Source of the DNA: Atkinsonella hypoxylon
Taxonomy: Eukaryota > Ascomycota > Sordariomycetes > Hypocreales > Clavicipitaceae
NCBI GenBank assembly: GCA_000729835.1
Contig: JFHB01000035.1
Coordinates: 150,201-214,200 of the forward strand
Direction of reading: 5' to 3'
DNA: 64,000 nucleotides
Made by a program: the position numbers and the translations under genes. This document shows, piece by piece, positions 22,201 through 33,822 of this stretch. Below the pieces are notes generated by a model. The model had not been told where the DNA came from and did not search any database. It saw nothing but the letters and a program-made list of their open reading frames with translations. Positions within the stretch are counted from its first letter, which is position 1; every line of letters starts with the position of its first letter.

Positions 22201-23263
22201 TCATGTTTTGATTTTGCGCTAGTGACGATCATACTGTCATACTGAATGCTATTGGCAACAGCGACTTGATAGCAGAGCTGCGTTTGCCTCCATCCGGGCT
22301 GCTTTCGTACGAGGCCAACATGCCGCACCCGAACATGAGTATGCTCGAGGGCTTCGATCAAAAAGTTCTCGACAGTTATCCGGCTCAATTGTACCTTCGT
22401 ACGCATCTCAACAGCATCCACCGCATGTTCTATGGACCAGACACAGACAAGGATGCGGATGCAAAGGAGATGGACCCCAAGTTCAACAACGTGGGCTCTG
22501 TGGCGGATGCCGTATCTGACATGAAGTGGGTGGCCAAAAGCTTCGCTTTCAAGGAGAGCGACCCGCCAGCGGGAGATATCCTCTCAGCAAGGTTGCGCGC
22601 CAAATACTGGGGTGCCCAAGTTATCACATATCGACCATTTATTCGCCTGATCTTGCAATGGTCCGACTCGATGCAGAATCACCCGTCAAGTCCCGCCGGT
22701 TTCGCATTATCCGAGTTTCGCCAAGGGGTATCTGCACCCATCATCGATCCGTCTGCTAAGTCACCTAGAGAAATCTCAGATGCAGTCAAGGAGTATGCGA
22801 AGCGAGGCATCAAGGCCCTGATTGAGAGTACGCGAGCATTCCATAATCTCGGGCCCGAACGTCCCATCATAACCAACGTTTTTGGGACGGCTTATGCGTA
22901 AGTCATCCCCGATCCAATTAGGGACCAATTGGAATACTGACAATTTCATACTTGGTCTGCAGTCAATGGGGTAATTTGTTGGTTCTGTCGGCCTGCTCAC
23001 AGAACAGTGTGCTCAAAGATTGGGTACCAATGGATCTGCTACAGACTTTATTCATCCGGACCATTGCGTTCTTGAGGCAGTCGAGTTCAGCCACAAGTTC
23101 TCTGAGAATCGATATGCATATTCTTGAAGGTTTGTCACGAGACTTGTTTGGGCGTGACGATGTCAAGGCGACGGGGAGCTTCTCGAGCAATAGCAGTTTA
23201 CAAACACCCAAGCTCCCCATGGCGGCTCCGCCAAACGTTTCCAGCGCAGCTAGAGCTGACTGA
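19262..23263 (+). CDS. Zn2Cys6 transcription factor with fungal-specific regulatory domain (six exons)
   Basis: I read exons 19262-20161, 20280-20389, 20488-21972, 22079-22183, 22262-22897 and 22963-23263; all phases close to 1178 residues. The first 300 residues are Pro/His/Ser-rich with a 14-residue polyGln (132-145). Basic KKKNTRASQ leads into the binuclear cluster in exon 2: Cys302, 305, 312, 318, 321 and 328, spacing C-x2-C-x6-C-x5-C-x2-C-x6-C. A heptad-like helix follows (ILEGINSLHNNMDRLMSQ), fitting dimerisation. The rest matches the fungal transcription-factor domain, with VWSYVNSFQTHILNMHPII, GLEYFAFATDILG and HGQLARPMESFAFIHQA. Expected to be nuclear and DNA-binding. The target pathway is unknown, and no neighbour suggests one. 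Confidence 0.9.
19655..19696 (+). repeat. CAG/CAA repeat encoding polyglutamine
   Basis: Fourteen consecutive CAG or CAA codons in the N-terminal disordered part of the Zn2Cys6 regulator; a likely site of length polymorphism. Confidence 0.95.
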
Positions 23264-26177
23264 TGCGTCCTTGAACCTGTCAACATTGATCTGCACAGTC
23301 CAATTAGCGCAACTGAATCATCAATCAATCAAATGGAAAAAACGAGATTTCCATTCTCCTTTCAATGCTTGGATACCCGTGGAATGGAGTTGCGAGGCTT
23401 TTTGGCTATAACCCTTTTTTCTTCTGGGGACGCGGTGTCTCCCCTTTTACCCTCCTGTCCTTTTTTTTTTTTTTTTTTTTCAACAATGCCGTCGAAGGAG
23501 TCGTACTATCGATTGCGCAATGCATAATTGCAGTATCTGTAGGGCGCGAACACTGAAAGTATTGGCACTAAAACGCACACAGAGACAAAGACGGCGCTTC
23601 GGCTGCGGGCAACACGCATGCAAATGCCATTGACATGCGTATTAGGGATCCAAAATGACCAAGTACCGCCGCCTTCTTCCACATCTTTTCTTCTGTTCAG
23701 ATTCGGTTACACGCTGTATACATATTCATCACAGCGTGTCCTCACAATTTTGATGAAACATACGCACTGCATGGCGAAAGCTCGGCTCGGTTTGTTTTTT
23801 TCTCTTTGATCTCGCAGCTCAAACTTTGACTTTCTTTTCCTTGGCCATTTAGCGCTGACGATATTTTGTCTATACTGTCTGCAACTTTCGTGACTTGGTA
23901 TTTAGCAGAATACTTTTGTATACCCCAGGGTGGACGTGGAGGACATACCAGGGATGGGTTTAAGCCGTCTCCTTGTTGAAAGTACAAGTACAGGGGATGG
24001 GCAGTGAGAACAGCTCTTGGGGAAAGAGGCATACGCAGAGATGAGCTTACAATTGGTCCTTAGTAGAGGAGGAATCGAAGCAATGACTGGGATTTCAAGA
24101 CTTTGGGCGGATCAGACAGTTACCAAGCTACTGGTGCCTATCGTGCCTATCGTGCCTACTGTGCCTACTGGTGCGTAGAGGGTGCGACTTAGCGGCGACA
24201 AGCAATGAAGGAAAAGACCAATCGAGTTGGACTTGGCTCTTGTGAAGAAGATGTCACCGGTAGTGGCAGTTGTGGGCCTTGGTAACGAGGATAAACGAGG
24301 ATGATGCCGGTCGCCCACGAGCAGGCGTGATGCCTGTTTGTATAAGGCAGGTGAAGGGAGAAGAGGGTCATGCAGTTTCCCAGATGATGGCTCGGGAAGA
24401 ATGCCGTGAGCGAAGTCAACGTGCCCTGCTTGCTGCCTCATGTAAGACGTATAAAAGAGGAACATAGCACTGTAGGTATAGACGATCGACATGGTTGGTG
24501 ATTGGAAAGTTACTCAGCGATGCAAGCCTTGGCCTCGTATCATTTTTGGTACAAACCGATGAAGTATTTTGTCAAATGGAATAAATACCAAGGTGTTGCG
24601 GGTTAGCCTTGGCACGCATGCTCTCAACGCTAGAAACTCGCATCTCGGTCGATGAGAATCGGCTAGAAGCATTCTGGTCTGACCTTGACATGGCTGTTGT
24701 CAAACTTGCATCGATCCAGCCACGGCTGCTTCCCTGCCCACCTGACCTCCGCCACTTGTAGATTGGTGCGGAATGGGCTGAACGGTGGCATCTCATGCGG
24801 TGCGGAACCAAAGAATATACATGATTACAATATATAAATACAATATATAAATAAAATATGTAAATAAAATATATTCTGGCGGCACTCTGCTGAAAAGAGA
24901 TTGTTATGGTCGCCCAGTGGGAAAATCGGACAAGGTAAAACCGGATCTCTCCATCTCGATTTTGCTGCGCTCGGTCTTTGGCAACAATCTAAGGGATGCA
25001 TGTCTCGAATTAGGTTTTGAGAAATACCTAGTCTCGGGACCTGTTGTGCATGTTGTTTCCAAAGCTCGCTTCCCGACACGGTGTGTCACCGCCAGCTGTA
25101 CGGAGTAGCGAGTATGACAATGGCTTTTCTTTTAGATTTCACGAAGCAGAGTGAACAGGCCGCCCTGCTTCAATGCCGTCCGTACCGCAGGCGGCAAACG
25201 ATTCGCTGCCTTTGGCCCAGTTCTTCTCGGTCTCGGGCAAGAGCACCAAAAAGCAACGGCAAACCGGGCTAAAATTACCGACAGTGTTCAAGCGCCCTGT
25301 AACGCGACTGGGCACTTGGCAGCCCGTCGGGCAGGACGAATGGGGGGCGGGAGAGAGCGCCTCTGGTTATTTATTGAATCGGTGCAACCACACCGGCTTC
25401 GTCTGGACGGTTGGTTCGGCCGAATTGCATATGCAGCGCGTGCCTGCCATTGTGCACCGCGGCCCCTTCGAAGGTCCTGCCTGCATGCATGCAAGCAGGC
25501 AGCCCATCCATTGCGGGCCGTTTCGTTTCTGAGTAATTGTGCACACGAACAGTAACTATAGAGGTGTCTTTTTAGAAGAAAAAAAAAACTTTAAAAATAA
25601 AACAATAAAAATCGCGGGAGAGCAAAGGAAAGGGATGCCGTTAATTTTTTTTTTTTTTTTTTCCCAAGCGTCTCCTTTACAATTCGGTCCATCTTGGATT
25701 GGGACGACAGACAAACCGCGCCCGGGTAGTCCGTGCCGATTTTTTGCCATGTCTCAGCCCGTGGGCTCCACTTTCGCCCGCCCCCGGTCCCCGCTCAAGC
25801 CACTGTTCGCTCTGTAAGCGCCCAGGCGGGTACACGACCAATAGTGCCGAGCAGTCCTCTCCATCCCGGATACTATTCTTGGACTTGGATGGCGTGGGGG
25901 GTTCCGCTGCTTTGCATAACAGACGTTTGGTGCCGCGTGAGGGAGGGGGGGGGGGGGGGGTTCTCCAATCCAGGTCATAGGTTATATATCAAGTCGGCGG
26001 ATTTCCCTGCCCATTGTTCTTTCAACAAAAATCTCTGTACCACCTTGCCCTACGGTATTTATTATCTCGACATAGCCCAGGTGTTGTTTTTGTTGTTGTT
26101 TATTTTTGTTGTTGTTGTTGTTTTTTTTTTTTTTTTTCCTTCCCTTAGCCATCTATCTATCCTCCACCACATTCGCC
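23264..26177. other. 2.9 kb without a recognised gene
   Basis: This holds a T tract near 23460-23480, a 9-bp tandem repeat (24134-24169), an AT-rich patch around 24830-24870, one TACGGAGTA motif at 25099-25107, a T tract near 25645, a G16 run at 25945-25960 and TTG/T-rich DNA at 26090-26140 just before the DUF3455 gene. Frames at 25151-25555 are overlapping in several phases and show no family features. Confidence 0.5.
24134..24169. repeat. 9-bp tandem repeat GTGCCTAYY x4
   Basis: Two copies of GTGCCTATC are followed by two copies of GTGCCTACT in direct tandem. Confidence 0.9.
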
Positions 26178-26968
26178 ATGTTCAAAACAACGTGCGTTCT
26201 CCTCTCTGCCGCGCTAGCGCTGGCTAGTCCTTGCGCGCCGGCACACAACCCCGTGCCCGTTCTCCCCCAGACCGACGACGGCGGTAAGTTTGAACAATCA
26301 CAATAACAATACATACATAAAAAAAAAAAAAAAACACTAACGCATTCCGCCCCCAAGAAAACCTGCCCCCACCACCGCCCACCGCCACGCTGCTCCATAT
26401 CGCCCTCGGCTTCGGCTACCAAAACTACACCTGCCCCAGCGCCGGCACGACGCCTTCCGCCGACGGCGCCCTCGCCATGCTCTACGACATCACGAGCCTG
26501 TACCCCGGCACCAGCCGCACCAGCCGCACGTCCCTCTCCCGCGCAGAATGGGATGCCCTCCCCTCGCGCGCCCTCTGGTCGCACCGCGTCCCGCTCAACC
26601 TCAACGCCTCGCAGACCGATCCCTTCCCGGCCGACGACGCCCTCCAGCTCGCCGGGCTGGCGCCGCTGCCCTTCCTCGGCCACCACCTCTTCACCGCGGC
26701 AGGCGTGCCCAATTTCGTCCTCGACGGCAGCCAGATCAATGTGCTCTGCGGCAAAGTCGCCGCCGTGCGTGCGCCGCCCCGCGCCGACAAGGGGCCCCAG
26801 GGCACCGGCGCCGTGGCCTGGCTCAAGCTTGACGCCAAGGAGGACAGCGTCGGGGGCGTCAAGACGGTCTATCGCGTGCTCACGAGCGGGGGCAATAGCC
26901 ATGGGTGCGCCCGCCCGGGCCAGCAGGACAGTACCAGCTATGCCGCCATGTACTGGTTCTACGGCTAG
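26178..26968 (+). CDS. Secreted DUF3455-family protein
   Basis: Exons 26178-26283 and 26358-26968 (GTAAGT donor, CCCAAG acceptor, phase 1) give 238 residues. An N-terminal signal peptide (MFKTTCVLLSAALALAS) is followed by a family I recognise as DUF3455: ALGFGYQNYTCP near the start, a central GHHLF, VPNFVLDGS, VAWLKLDAKED and the near-C-terminal VYRVLTSGGNSHGC. Members are secreted fungal and bacterial proteins, sometimes misannotated as malate dehydrogenase; the function is unknown. The second exon is very GC-rich, unlike the AT-rich flanks. Two Cys pairs may form disulphides. Confidence 0.85.
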
Positions 26969-27706
26969 CTACTCCGTCACCTGAGATACTCTCCTGGGAC
27001 ATCTTGTCAGATGCCTATATTTCACACCCCCCTCTATAACAAGGAGCTTCGGGCTGCACGGCCCATGACAGGTATTTCGTTTCAGACATTTTGGGGTTTC
27101 CCTAATTGCCGGAGAAAAAAAAAAAATCTTTTTTTTTTTCCAAAACTTGTATATATATATACTCAGCTTTTTATTCCCGAGACCATGGATTTTGTTTATT
27201 TTTTTGGTTTTATTTTTTTCATTTTTTTATTTTTTTATTTTTCAACTACGTTGGGGACTGCATAGCGCCGTTAGCTTGAACTCGCTATTGAATGCGAGCA
27301 ATTGAACCATTGAAATGCGTTCAGCAGACATGAGACAAATGGGGTGAAGAGAAACAGCCTGGCATATAATATACTGCTGTGCCGGACATTTTCACAAAGT
27401 GATTTGTCTATCTATTGGAACTTGGCGTGACTTTGTTTCATGAGCCACTTCGGCGTATGCCTCGACGGGACTACCTTTGAGCATTGCAAAGCTTGCAGTA
27501 CTCATGAAAACATCAAGTCAAGCTTCTCCAAAAGGTCACTGCCAGCCGGCTCTTGCATTGAAGAAAGTCTCGATACGTCCATTAACTGCAGCCATGCCCC
27601 ATGTCCCCCACTCCTTCACGGAAATAGCCCGTGTTCGTCCATCTCAGTTATGACTATTTGACCGCGTACCCCCCCCCCCTGCCCCTGCTACCTTTCCTTT
27701 CCCCCC
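26969..27706. other. Intergenic, convergent 3' region
   Basis: T-rich and A-rich tracts at 27115-27245 probably reflect the 3' untranslated region of the DUF3455 gene; a C11 run lies at 27669-27679. No gene is seen. Confidence 0.6.
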
Positions 27707-29391
27707 TCATCTCCTAGACGCATCAAGACCTGCCTGGAGGTCCTGCTCAAGGCCATTACCATGAGGGACATACTCCTGAGGTCGAGGGTCCTCTGCGGTC
27801 CACTGTCCACCTGCTTGAGGCATCGGCACCTGGCCCGGAGCACTGGGCTGACCCTGCCCAGCCGTGGCTCCTGAGCCGGGGGCACTCCTCACCATTTGAC
27901 GGAACCGCATGACCTCGTCGAGAATTACGCGGCGCATCTCACCAACGTCGTCGATGACCTCGAAGTCGAAGTTGAACGTGGTGGGGGAGTCGGGCTCATC
28001 CGAGGCATCGTGCCAGATATGGAGATACGCGTGCTCGAGAGCCTGCTCCACACTGATTCGAGAAGACGGATCGAATGCAAGCATCCTATCAAGGAGATCG
28101 AGGGCGTCGGGATTGGCCTGGGGAAAGAGGCTGGGGAACGCCTTCTTGGGCATGAACGGCAGATTGCGGACGTATTCTTGTGCACGAGGCGATCCGATTC
28201 GCGACAGCGTCTCCTCGTTTGGAGTGCCGAGGATGTGCAGAATCTGATTGAGCTGGTCGACGTAGTCTCTGCCCTTGAAAAAGGGTCGACTACCAAGCAG
28301 CTCTGCCAGAATACAGCCAACAGACCAAACATCGACTGTTATTCAACAACAACAACAGCAACAACAACAGCAACCACTTGTCAGAAAATCCCAAGGTCAT
28401 GCGACGCATCAAAGAACAGTACGGGACCAGAAGAGGTTCAACATACTTGCTTTGGTGTAGCTCTGAAAGCTGAGCATAATTTCAGGAGCTCGGTACCATC
28501 TGGTGGCAACATATTCCGTCATATATCCGGCGTTTTCTTCCGGGTCTACCGAGAAACCACGTGCGAGGCCAAAATCGCATATCTTCAGTTCGCAATCGGC
28601 ATTGACCAGCAAGTTGCCGGGCTTCAAGTCGCGATGCAACACATTGGCGGAGTGGATATACTTGAGACCGCACAAGATTTGGTAAATGAAAGATTGAAAA
28701 TGAGCATCCGTCAAAGGCTGGCCGGACCTAATGATCGCCGCCAAGTCGCACTCCATCAGTTCTGGATTCGTTCAAGCATTAGCACCTTGATGATACCTGC
28801 TTCCTGAAGCAGGTCGCGATATGTAAAGACGGACCTTCATAAAGATATGTCTCGTTGAATACATCGGGTCGTGGAATGTCCATGTCATACAAACAAGTAA
28901 TCTGCCGAACACGGAAACTGAACGTCAGCGTGTCTTTCCACACCCTTCTCTCCTGTCTTTCGAGTCAGGACTGGGCTGTTCTGGGGGCGTGCTCACATTG
29001 CGATGGCCGCGAAAGTGCTGCAGCAACTTAATCTCGCGCAGGGCACGCTTGGCAAGGATCTTCTTGCTAAACACATTTGTCACCTTTTTAATAGCTACGC
29101 CTTCGTTCGTCTGCGTATTGACGGCGGCACTATGGCACACAGAAAATGGAGAACCGGTCAGCACGGCTCCCAGTCCAACCGCCAGACCATCCATATAGGA
29201 TTGCACAGTGTAGCGGGGTATGGCACATCCAAGATCATGTTTGGCGGTCCAAGACGCGCATAAGCATGCAGAACGTACCAGACGATGCCGTAAGCACCTT
29301 GCCCCAGCTCCTTTGTGACAGTATATCTCTCATCGACAATAAAGTCCTGGTTGAAGACCTTGAAGACCTTGCGTCCCTGGAGGTCGCTCAT
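27707..29391 (-). CDS. SLT2: Cell-wall-integrity MAP kinase (Slt2/Mps1 type)
   Basis: This is the terminal kinase of the Pkc1-Bck1-Mkk cascade that controls cell-wall synthesis and, in many fungi, infection structures. Exons in transcript order are 29391-29279, 29129-28997, 28901-28835, 28761-28447 and 28335-27707, giving 418 residues, the normal length. The ATG at 29391 gives the family start MSDLQGRKVFKVFNQDF. The Gly-rich loop GQGAYGIV lies at 30-37, the ATP lysine at 52 (GVAIKK), HRDLKP at 147-152, DFG at 167-169, and the activation-loop TEY at 186-188 defines the ERK/Slt2 class. The IDVW junction is split across the last intron, which contains a CAA-rich stretch. The C-terminal 60 residues are Pro/Gln-rich. 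All catalytic residues are present. Confidence 0.97.
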
Positions 29392-30879
29392 GGCCACGTT
29401 CGTCTGGGCGCAGAGCTGCGCGCTTGGTGGTCGAGGCGGGAGGGGGAGAGGGGGGGGGGGGGAATTGCTGGAGGCAGCGAGGGGGCAACGAGCAGTCAGC
29501 GCGGCGATAGGTTCTCTATGCTGTCGGTATGGCGTAGGACGTAAGAGAAAGCCTTGGTCACAAGGCGAGCGAGGTTGGAATTAAAGAGCCAGTGTGACGG
29601 CAATCGTGTAGCGAGAGAAACGAAATATATGTTGCTCGCCAAAATGGGCCGCACGCACGGATATGAATGACAGTTGGGGCGGGGAAAGCTTTTTGTACAG
29701 CGGACAGCAGACGGCGGACGGCGGACAGCTGCTCACCCGCCGCCCCGGCCTCAGGGGCAGGGCAGGACAGGGCCGTCAAAGTCAGGGGAGGGGAGAACGG
29801 TTGGTGGGGCAGATGGGCCCCGCGAATATGGATGGGGCCGTAGCCGAAGACAGCGAGACAGCGAGACAGGACGTCGAAGTGGACATGGAATGGACGCATG
29901 CAAAATTGGAACGGCGAGTACTTAGTCGGCCCTTTCTATCTATCTGCATCTAAGCCTACCAGGTTGTCTTGTCTTTGGTCTAGCTCCAGTGACCCGGGGT
30001 TGCTCTCTCCTTCACATATTCGCCGTTCCCAAACTCCAATCACGCCCCTGCTTCTAAGCGCGCGCCTGCCTCAAATTACAAGCCCATCAAACCTGCCGTG
30101 CCAATGATATCGAACATCGTGAAATAATCATCAGCCTAAAAAAAGAATCTCTTCCAGAAAAAAAAAATTCCATCACTATACTATCCATCCTATGCTCGTT
30201 CGTCATTTTCGCAATGGTTCAAGAAGGCAGACGTTACGGGAAAAGTCAAAGAGCTCATCGGGCAGCTGCCTGACTGCACACCCCCCTCCCCCTTCCCCCC
30301 CTCCCCCTTCTGCCCCACCTTCCATTTGCGCCCCAATTATTCTTCAGCGCTCAGTAGCCAGCACCAGCACCGCTGCCCCGCCGCCCGATCCAGCCCTACC
30401 ACCTTGAGTAGGGCGGGAAAACTACATGCGCCCACTGAACACGTAAACTTCCATATCCGTTTTCTGGTTCCCTCCGACAATCCGTTAAGGACGTAGTACG
30501 TAGGCAGGGAAAGTCTGATTTGCGGCTCTCCAAAGCTTCAACCTCTCGTAAGCTTATGCATAGCTTCAACGTCATGATGTAACAGACTGCTTGGCAGACC
30601 GTGCCACGTTTTGGTATGATCGCAATGTCTGGTTCGAGGATGCTGCATGTCGTGAGACCAAGCCTTGTTTTCTCCCGAAACTGCCCACACTACCTATTCC
30701 TCGGTAACACACAGTCGCGTTGTTTTCTCGTTGAACCAAAATAAACTTTAAAAACTCTACTACCATTACTAGTCGCCTGTGATGCATTACAAAAAAAATA
30801 AAAGTCTATTGAGCAATTCGCCTCCCCGAATCCTCTACTTTTTATTCCCAGCCTCGCGTCAGAGCATATATTTCCGACT
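29392..30879. promoter_or_regulatory. Upstream region of the MAP kinase gene
   Basis: This 1.5 kb holds no recognised gene. It contains a G13 run at 29450-29462 close to the start codon and a C/T-rich stretch at 30282-30330. It should include the promoter of the MAP kinase and the 3' region of the phosphatase gene. Confidence 0.5.
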
Positions 30880-31539
30880 TCACTCCCCTATCACGTCCTT
30901 CAGGAAGTTTTTAGAAAATCGGCTGCATTGCTCGAAAGCCTTCTCGAAGCCCTCTGAACCGCCGTAATAAGGGTCTTTCACCTCTTCGATCTTGCCCGTA
31001 CCGCTAAACTCGCCAAATAGCATAACCTTCGCCCTCGACCAGGAATTGTTGATACGACGGTTTTGTAAGTCTAACTCGAGCAAGTTCGACCGATCCATAA
31101 CGAATATGTAGTCAAAGAGTTCATAGTCCTGCGGAGTGATCTTTTTCATTGTTTTGGTTCCCGTCAGTATCCCGGGTCTTTCTTAACTATCTTTCGTTCC
31201 TAGGATGCTGCTTAGTGGACTTACACACCGCGCAGAATGATCATAATCAGTGATGCCGTGGTCTTTGAGCGTAGAAAGTGTTCTCGAGTCTGGTGCATCG
31301 CCCACGTGGTACGAGCCTGCAAATAAGCCAAGTCAGCATTATGAACTCATCATGATAATCCTTGCACCGCGAACGTTGCGCGTGAGTGGCCGATGCTCAC
31401 CCGTTCCGCATGAGTCAACCCTGTCGAATTTCCCCCTGTACTGAGGCTGTTTGATGAGATTTTTGAAAACTCCTTCTGCCATGGTCGAGCGGCAGATGTT
31501 GCCTAGGCATACAAACAGGACGGACACAGGTTCCGGCAT
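30880..31539 (-). CDS. Low-molecular-weight protein tyrosine phosphatase
   Basis: Exons in transcript order are 31539-31401, 31316-31225 and 31140-30880, giving 163 residues. The active-site loop C-x5-R is CLGNICRS (Cys11, Arg17). The general acid Asp133 lies in DPYYG, and FDYIFVMDRSNL is also typical of the family, cytosolic enzymes that dephosphorylate phosphotyrosine. The last intron acceptor (AAAAAG before ATCACTCCG) lacks a pyrimidine tract, so that border is the least certain; the join gives ARCITPQDYELFDY, which fits. The ATG at 31539 is chosen because the upstream in-frame residues are not family-like. Confidence 0.9.
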
Positions 31540-32303
31540 TTTGGGCGAGCATGGAAATGAATGAATGGCACAAGAGTCGCAAAACCGGGAGGCACGTTGA
31601 TGTTGAAGATGCCCCTCCAAGAAAATAGTGGAGGAGTGTTGAGTCTAGTGGGGAGGAAGCCGCGGGGGTCAATTTAATCCGACCCTCAGCTCGAACAACG
31701 GATTGGTCAACAAGGGCAGATTAAAAGTCGACCACCCCTTGGCGGGCTCTGGTGTCGAATGTGGTATTGCAGCTCGGGTCATCTACAGGCTCTGTTCCAG
31801 CATCGGGCGATGTGGTGGACTACGCCTATCCCTGAAGAACACTATTAAATTAACTGATGGCGATAGAATATACGCAGAACCAATCCACTGATGGTAAGAC
31901 AAGGTAGCGCTGCCTGTTAGATAGCAGCTCGACAGAAAACAGTGCATTTTCATGTCACAATGAACAAAGTACAGTCATAATTCGATGTATTTTATTTCCA
32001 TGTCTTCTCCGACCTGGTTTCCTACACTAGCTTTCCCTGGCTCTCCAAAGAAGTCTGACCAGATTTCCATACCACCCGGCTTCTTCTCTGATCCAGCCTT
32101 TTCGACCCATGATCCCCACCCGAGTAGGTACTAAAACAAACAAAAAAAAAGACACGGAGCGCCTTGCTAAAAAGAGATGAGATTTTATACAGTAGGGATA
32201 CAGAGTTCATGTCATAAGAGATGTTGTCGATGATTTCCGTGGGTGAATTCGCTTGCCACGAGTGTCTCATCGTGCCATGTACCATAATACAGGGTTTTCG
32301 CCT
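31540..32303. other. Intergenic region
   Basis: No recognised gene. It should hold the promoter of the phosphatase gene (right of 31539) and the 3' region of the PRELI-like gene, including an A-rich patch near 32140. Confidence 0.55.
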
Positions 32304-33002
32304 TCAAGAAACGACTGTCTGTCGCTGCCGTTCTCGTCGCAAGGTCTCTAGCACTCCGATCACACCGTTGTTGCGGATTCGCTCCAGCACGAGTCGCATG
32401 CCGTCACGGCTCTTGCCAAGCTGGTCGAGGGTTTTGGTAGAAGCGAGGCTCTCAATGCTTCGTTGAATGCCTTTAGTGCCCCAGCCACCAATGATACCAG
32501 ATATGAAGCCGCCTTCTTGCTGGGCCTGTCCGAGCTTGCCACGAATCTTCTCGCCTAATCTCGACCGAAAGATGACAGATGTAGTCACGTCAGTCTGGCT
32601 AGCCATGTTCTCGGCAGGAAGTTTGAAAGTTTGCTGCTCAACGACGGAGAGAATACCCGTAAAGTTAAGATTTCGACTCTCAGTGTGCATCCATCCTTCT
32701 TTGATGTCGACGACGCTCGTTTCTAATATGTATGACGCCTTGTCACCACCACCACCACCACCCGTGACACTACCAGGAAGAAGCTTGAACACTGCAGCTG
32801 GCATGCGGCTCTTCTTCAGATGAATCCTGGTGGTATGAAGCCGCTGCGTCTCAGGATCGACATAGCTCGAGATGGTGTCGGTGCTCAGGACATGAGCAGC
32901 GAAAGGATTGAGCTGCGGAGAGTAATAGCGAAGGAAGTAGGCGAGGGTAACGGTAGGAAACGGATGCGTGTATTGATGAGCAGTCGTGTGAGTAAGAACC
33001 AT
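32304..33002 (-). CDS. PRELI/MSF1-domain protein, Ups1-like mitochondrial lipid transfer protein
   Basis: The single-exon frame gives 232 residues from ATG 33002. PRELI proteins work with Mdm35 in the mitochondrial intermembrane space; Ups1 moves phosphatidic acid for cardiolipin synthesis. The sequence has the family start HPFPTVTLAYFLRY, then HVLSTDTIS, DPETQRLHTTRIHLKKSRMP, YILETSVVDIKEGWM, TESRNLNFTGILSVVE and a C-terminal helix RDGMRLVLERIR. The arrangement looks closest to filamentous-fungal Ups1 orthologues; Ups2 is the alternative. A Gly6 run lies near residue 82-88. Confidence 0.88.
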   Translation of the reverse strand: MVLTHTTAHQYTHPFPTVTLAYFLRYYSPQLNPFAAHVLSTDTISSYVDPETQRLHTTRIHLKKSRMPAAVFKLLPGSVTGGGGGGDKASYILETSVVDIKEGWMHTESRNLNFTGILSVVEQQTFKLPAENMASQTDVTTSVIFRSRLGEKIRGKLGQAQQEGGFISGIIGGWGTKGIQRSIESLASTKTLDQLGKSRDGMRLVLERIRNNGVIGVLETLRRERQRQTVVS

Positions 33003-33822
33003 GGTCACTGATGCGATATAAATTGACCGTGAAGCGAGGAGGAGCGGTAGCGTAATTACATCGGTGACGCCTATCGTTGTCGCAATGTCGCTTGGAAAGT
33101 GTGGCCCTCGAGCTCACTGGGAGACTTCGGGGCTTGTCATTGACCAGTACAAATGTCAGAACCTCGTGCTCGGCACCACGAATGTGCCGGACCGAAGAGC
33201 AGCACAATGACGATGGTAAATAGAATAGCAAGTCAATCGAATAGACTTGAAGCTACACAAGCATGTGCCGATATCAGTTGGTGACAGAAGGGGGATGGGG
33301 AAAAGAAGAGGAGGGAGAAGTTCCCCAGCCAGGATTCAGCCATTGACGGGCCATTGATTGGGCACAAAGGCGGGGAAGCATGCGGGACAGTAAGCTGGAG
33401 AGCACGTGACTCTGTACTCCGATGAAGCTAGTAGCTGCCCCCATTCCGCGTTACAAAGCACGCACAGAGGTGGAGATGTGATGCTTCACCGAGCTGTCTC
33501 ATTGGAAAGTTCCATGCAGCTGGTAGTCCGGCCAATCAACACACGATTGGCTGGTGTGACGGATGTGGTGGGTGTGCGGCATGGCTACAATATTTCGCTG
33601 CAATCAGCAGACTAGTCAACTTTCTGACGCAGAGGATGATGCCTTCATCACGCCACAGATTCATGCTCAAGCGGAATGGACTACCTTCGTGTCCGATCTA
33701 AAGCGAAAGACAGATTATCTGTTCCAACACTGCGCTACATATTCAACTGCTAATGAATCCAGCCATCGGTCTGTCGGCACAGCACCAAAGGGCAACAGAG
33801 GTCCACAACCTGGCCATCGAAG
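33003..33822. other. Upstream of the PRELI-like gene
   Basis: No recognised gene. It separates the PRELI-like start from the 3' end of the beta-lactamase pseudogene. Confidence 0.5.

Noticed and set aside
26153..26902. Minus-strand frame of 249 codons
   Set aside because: Antisense to the GC-rich DUF3455 exon; high GC removes stops in all frames.
27896..28807. Plus-strand frame of 303 codons
   Set aside because: Antisense to MAP kinase exons 4 and 5, which are beyond doubt; it also crosses that gene's intron.
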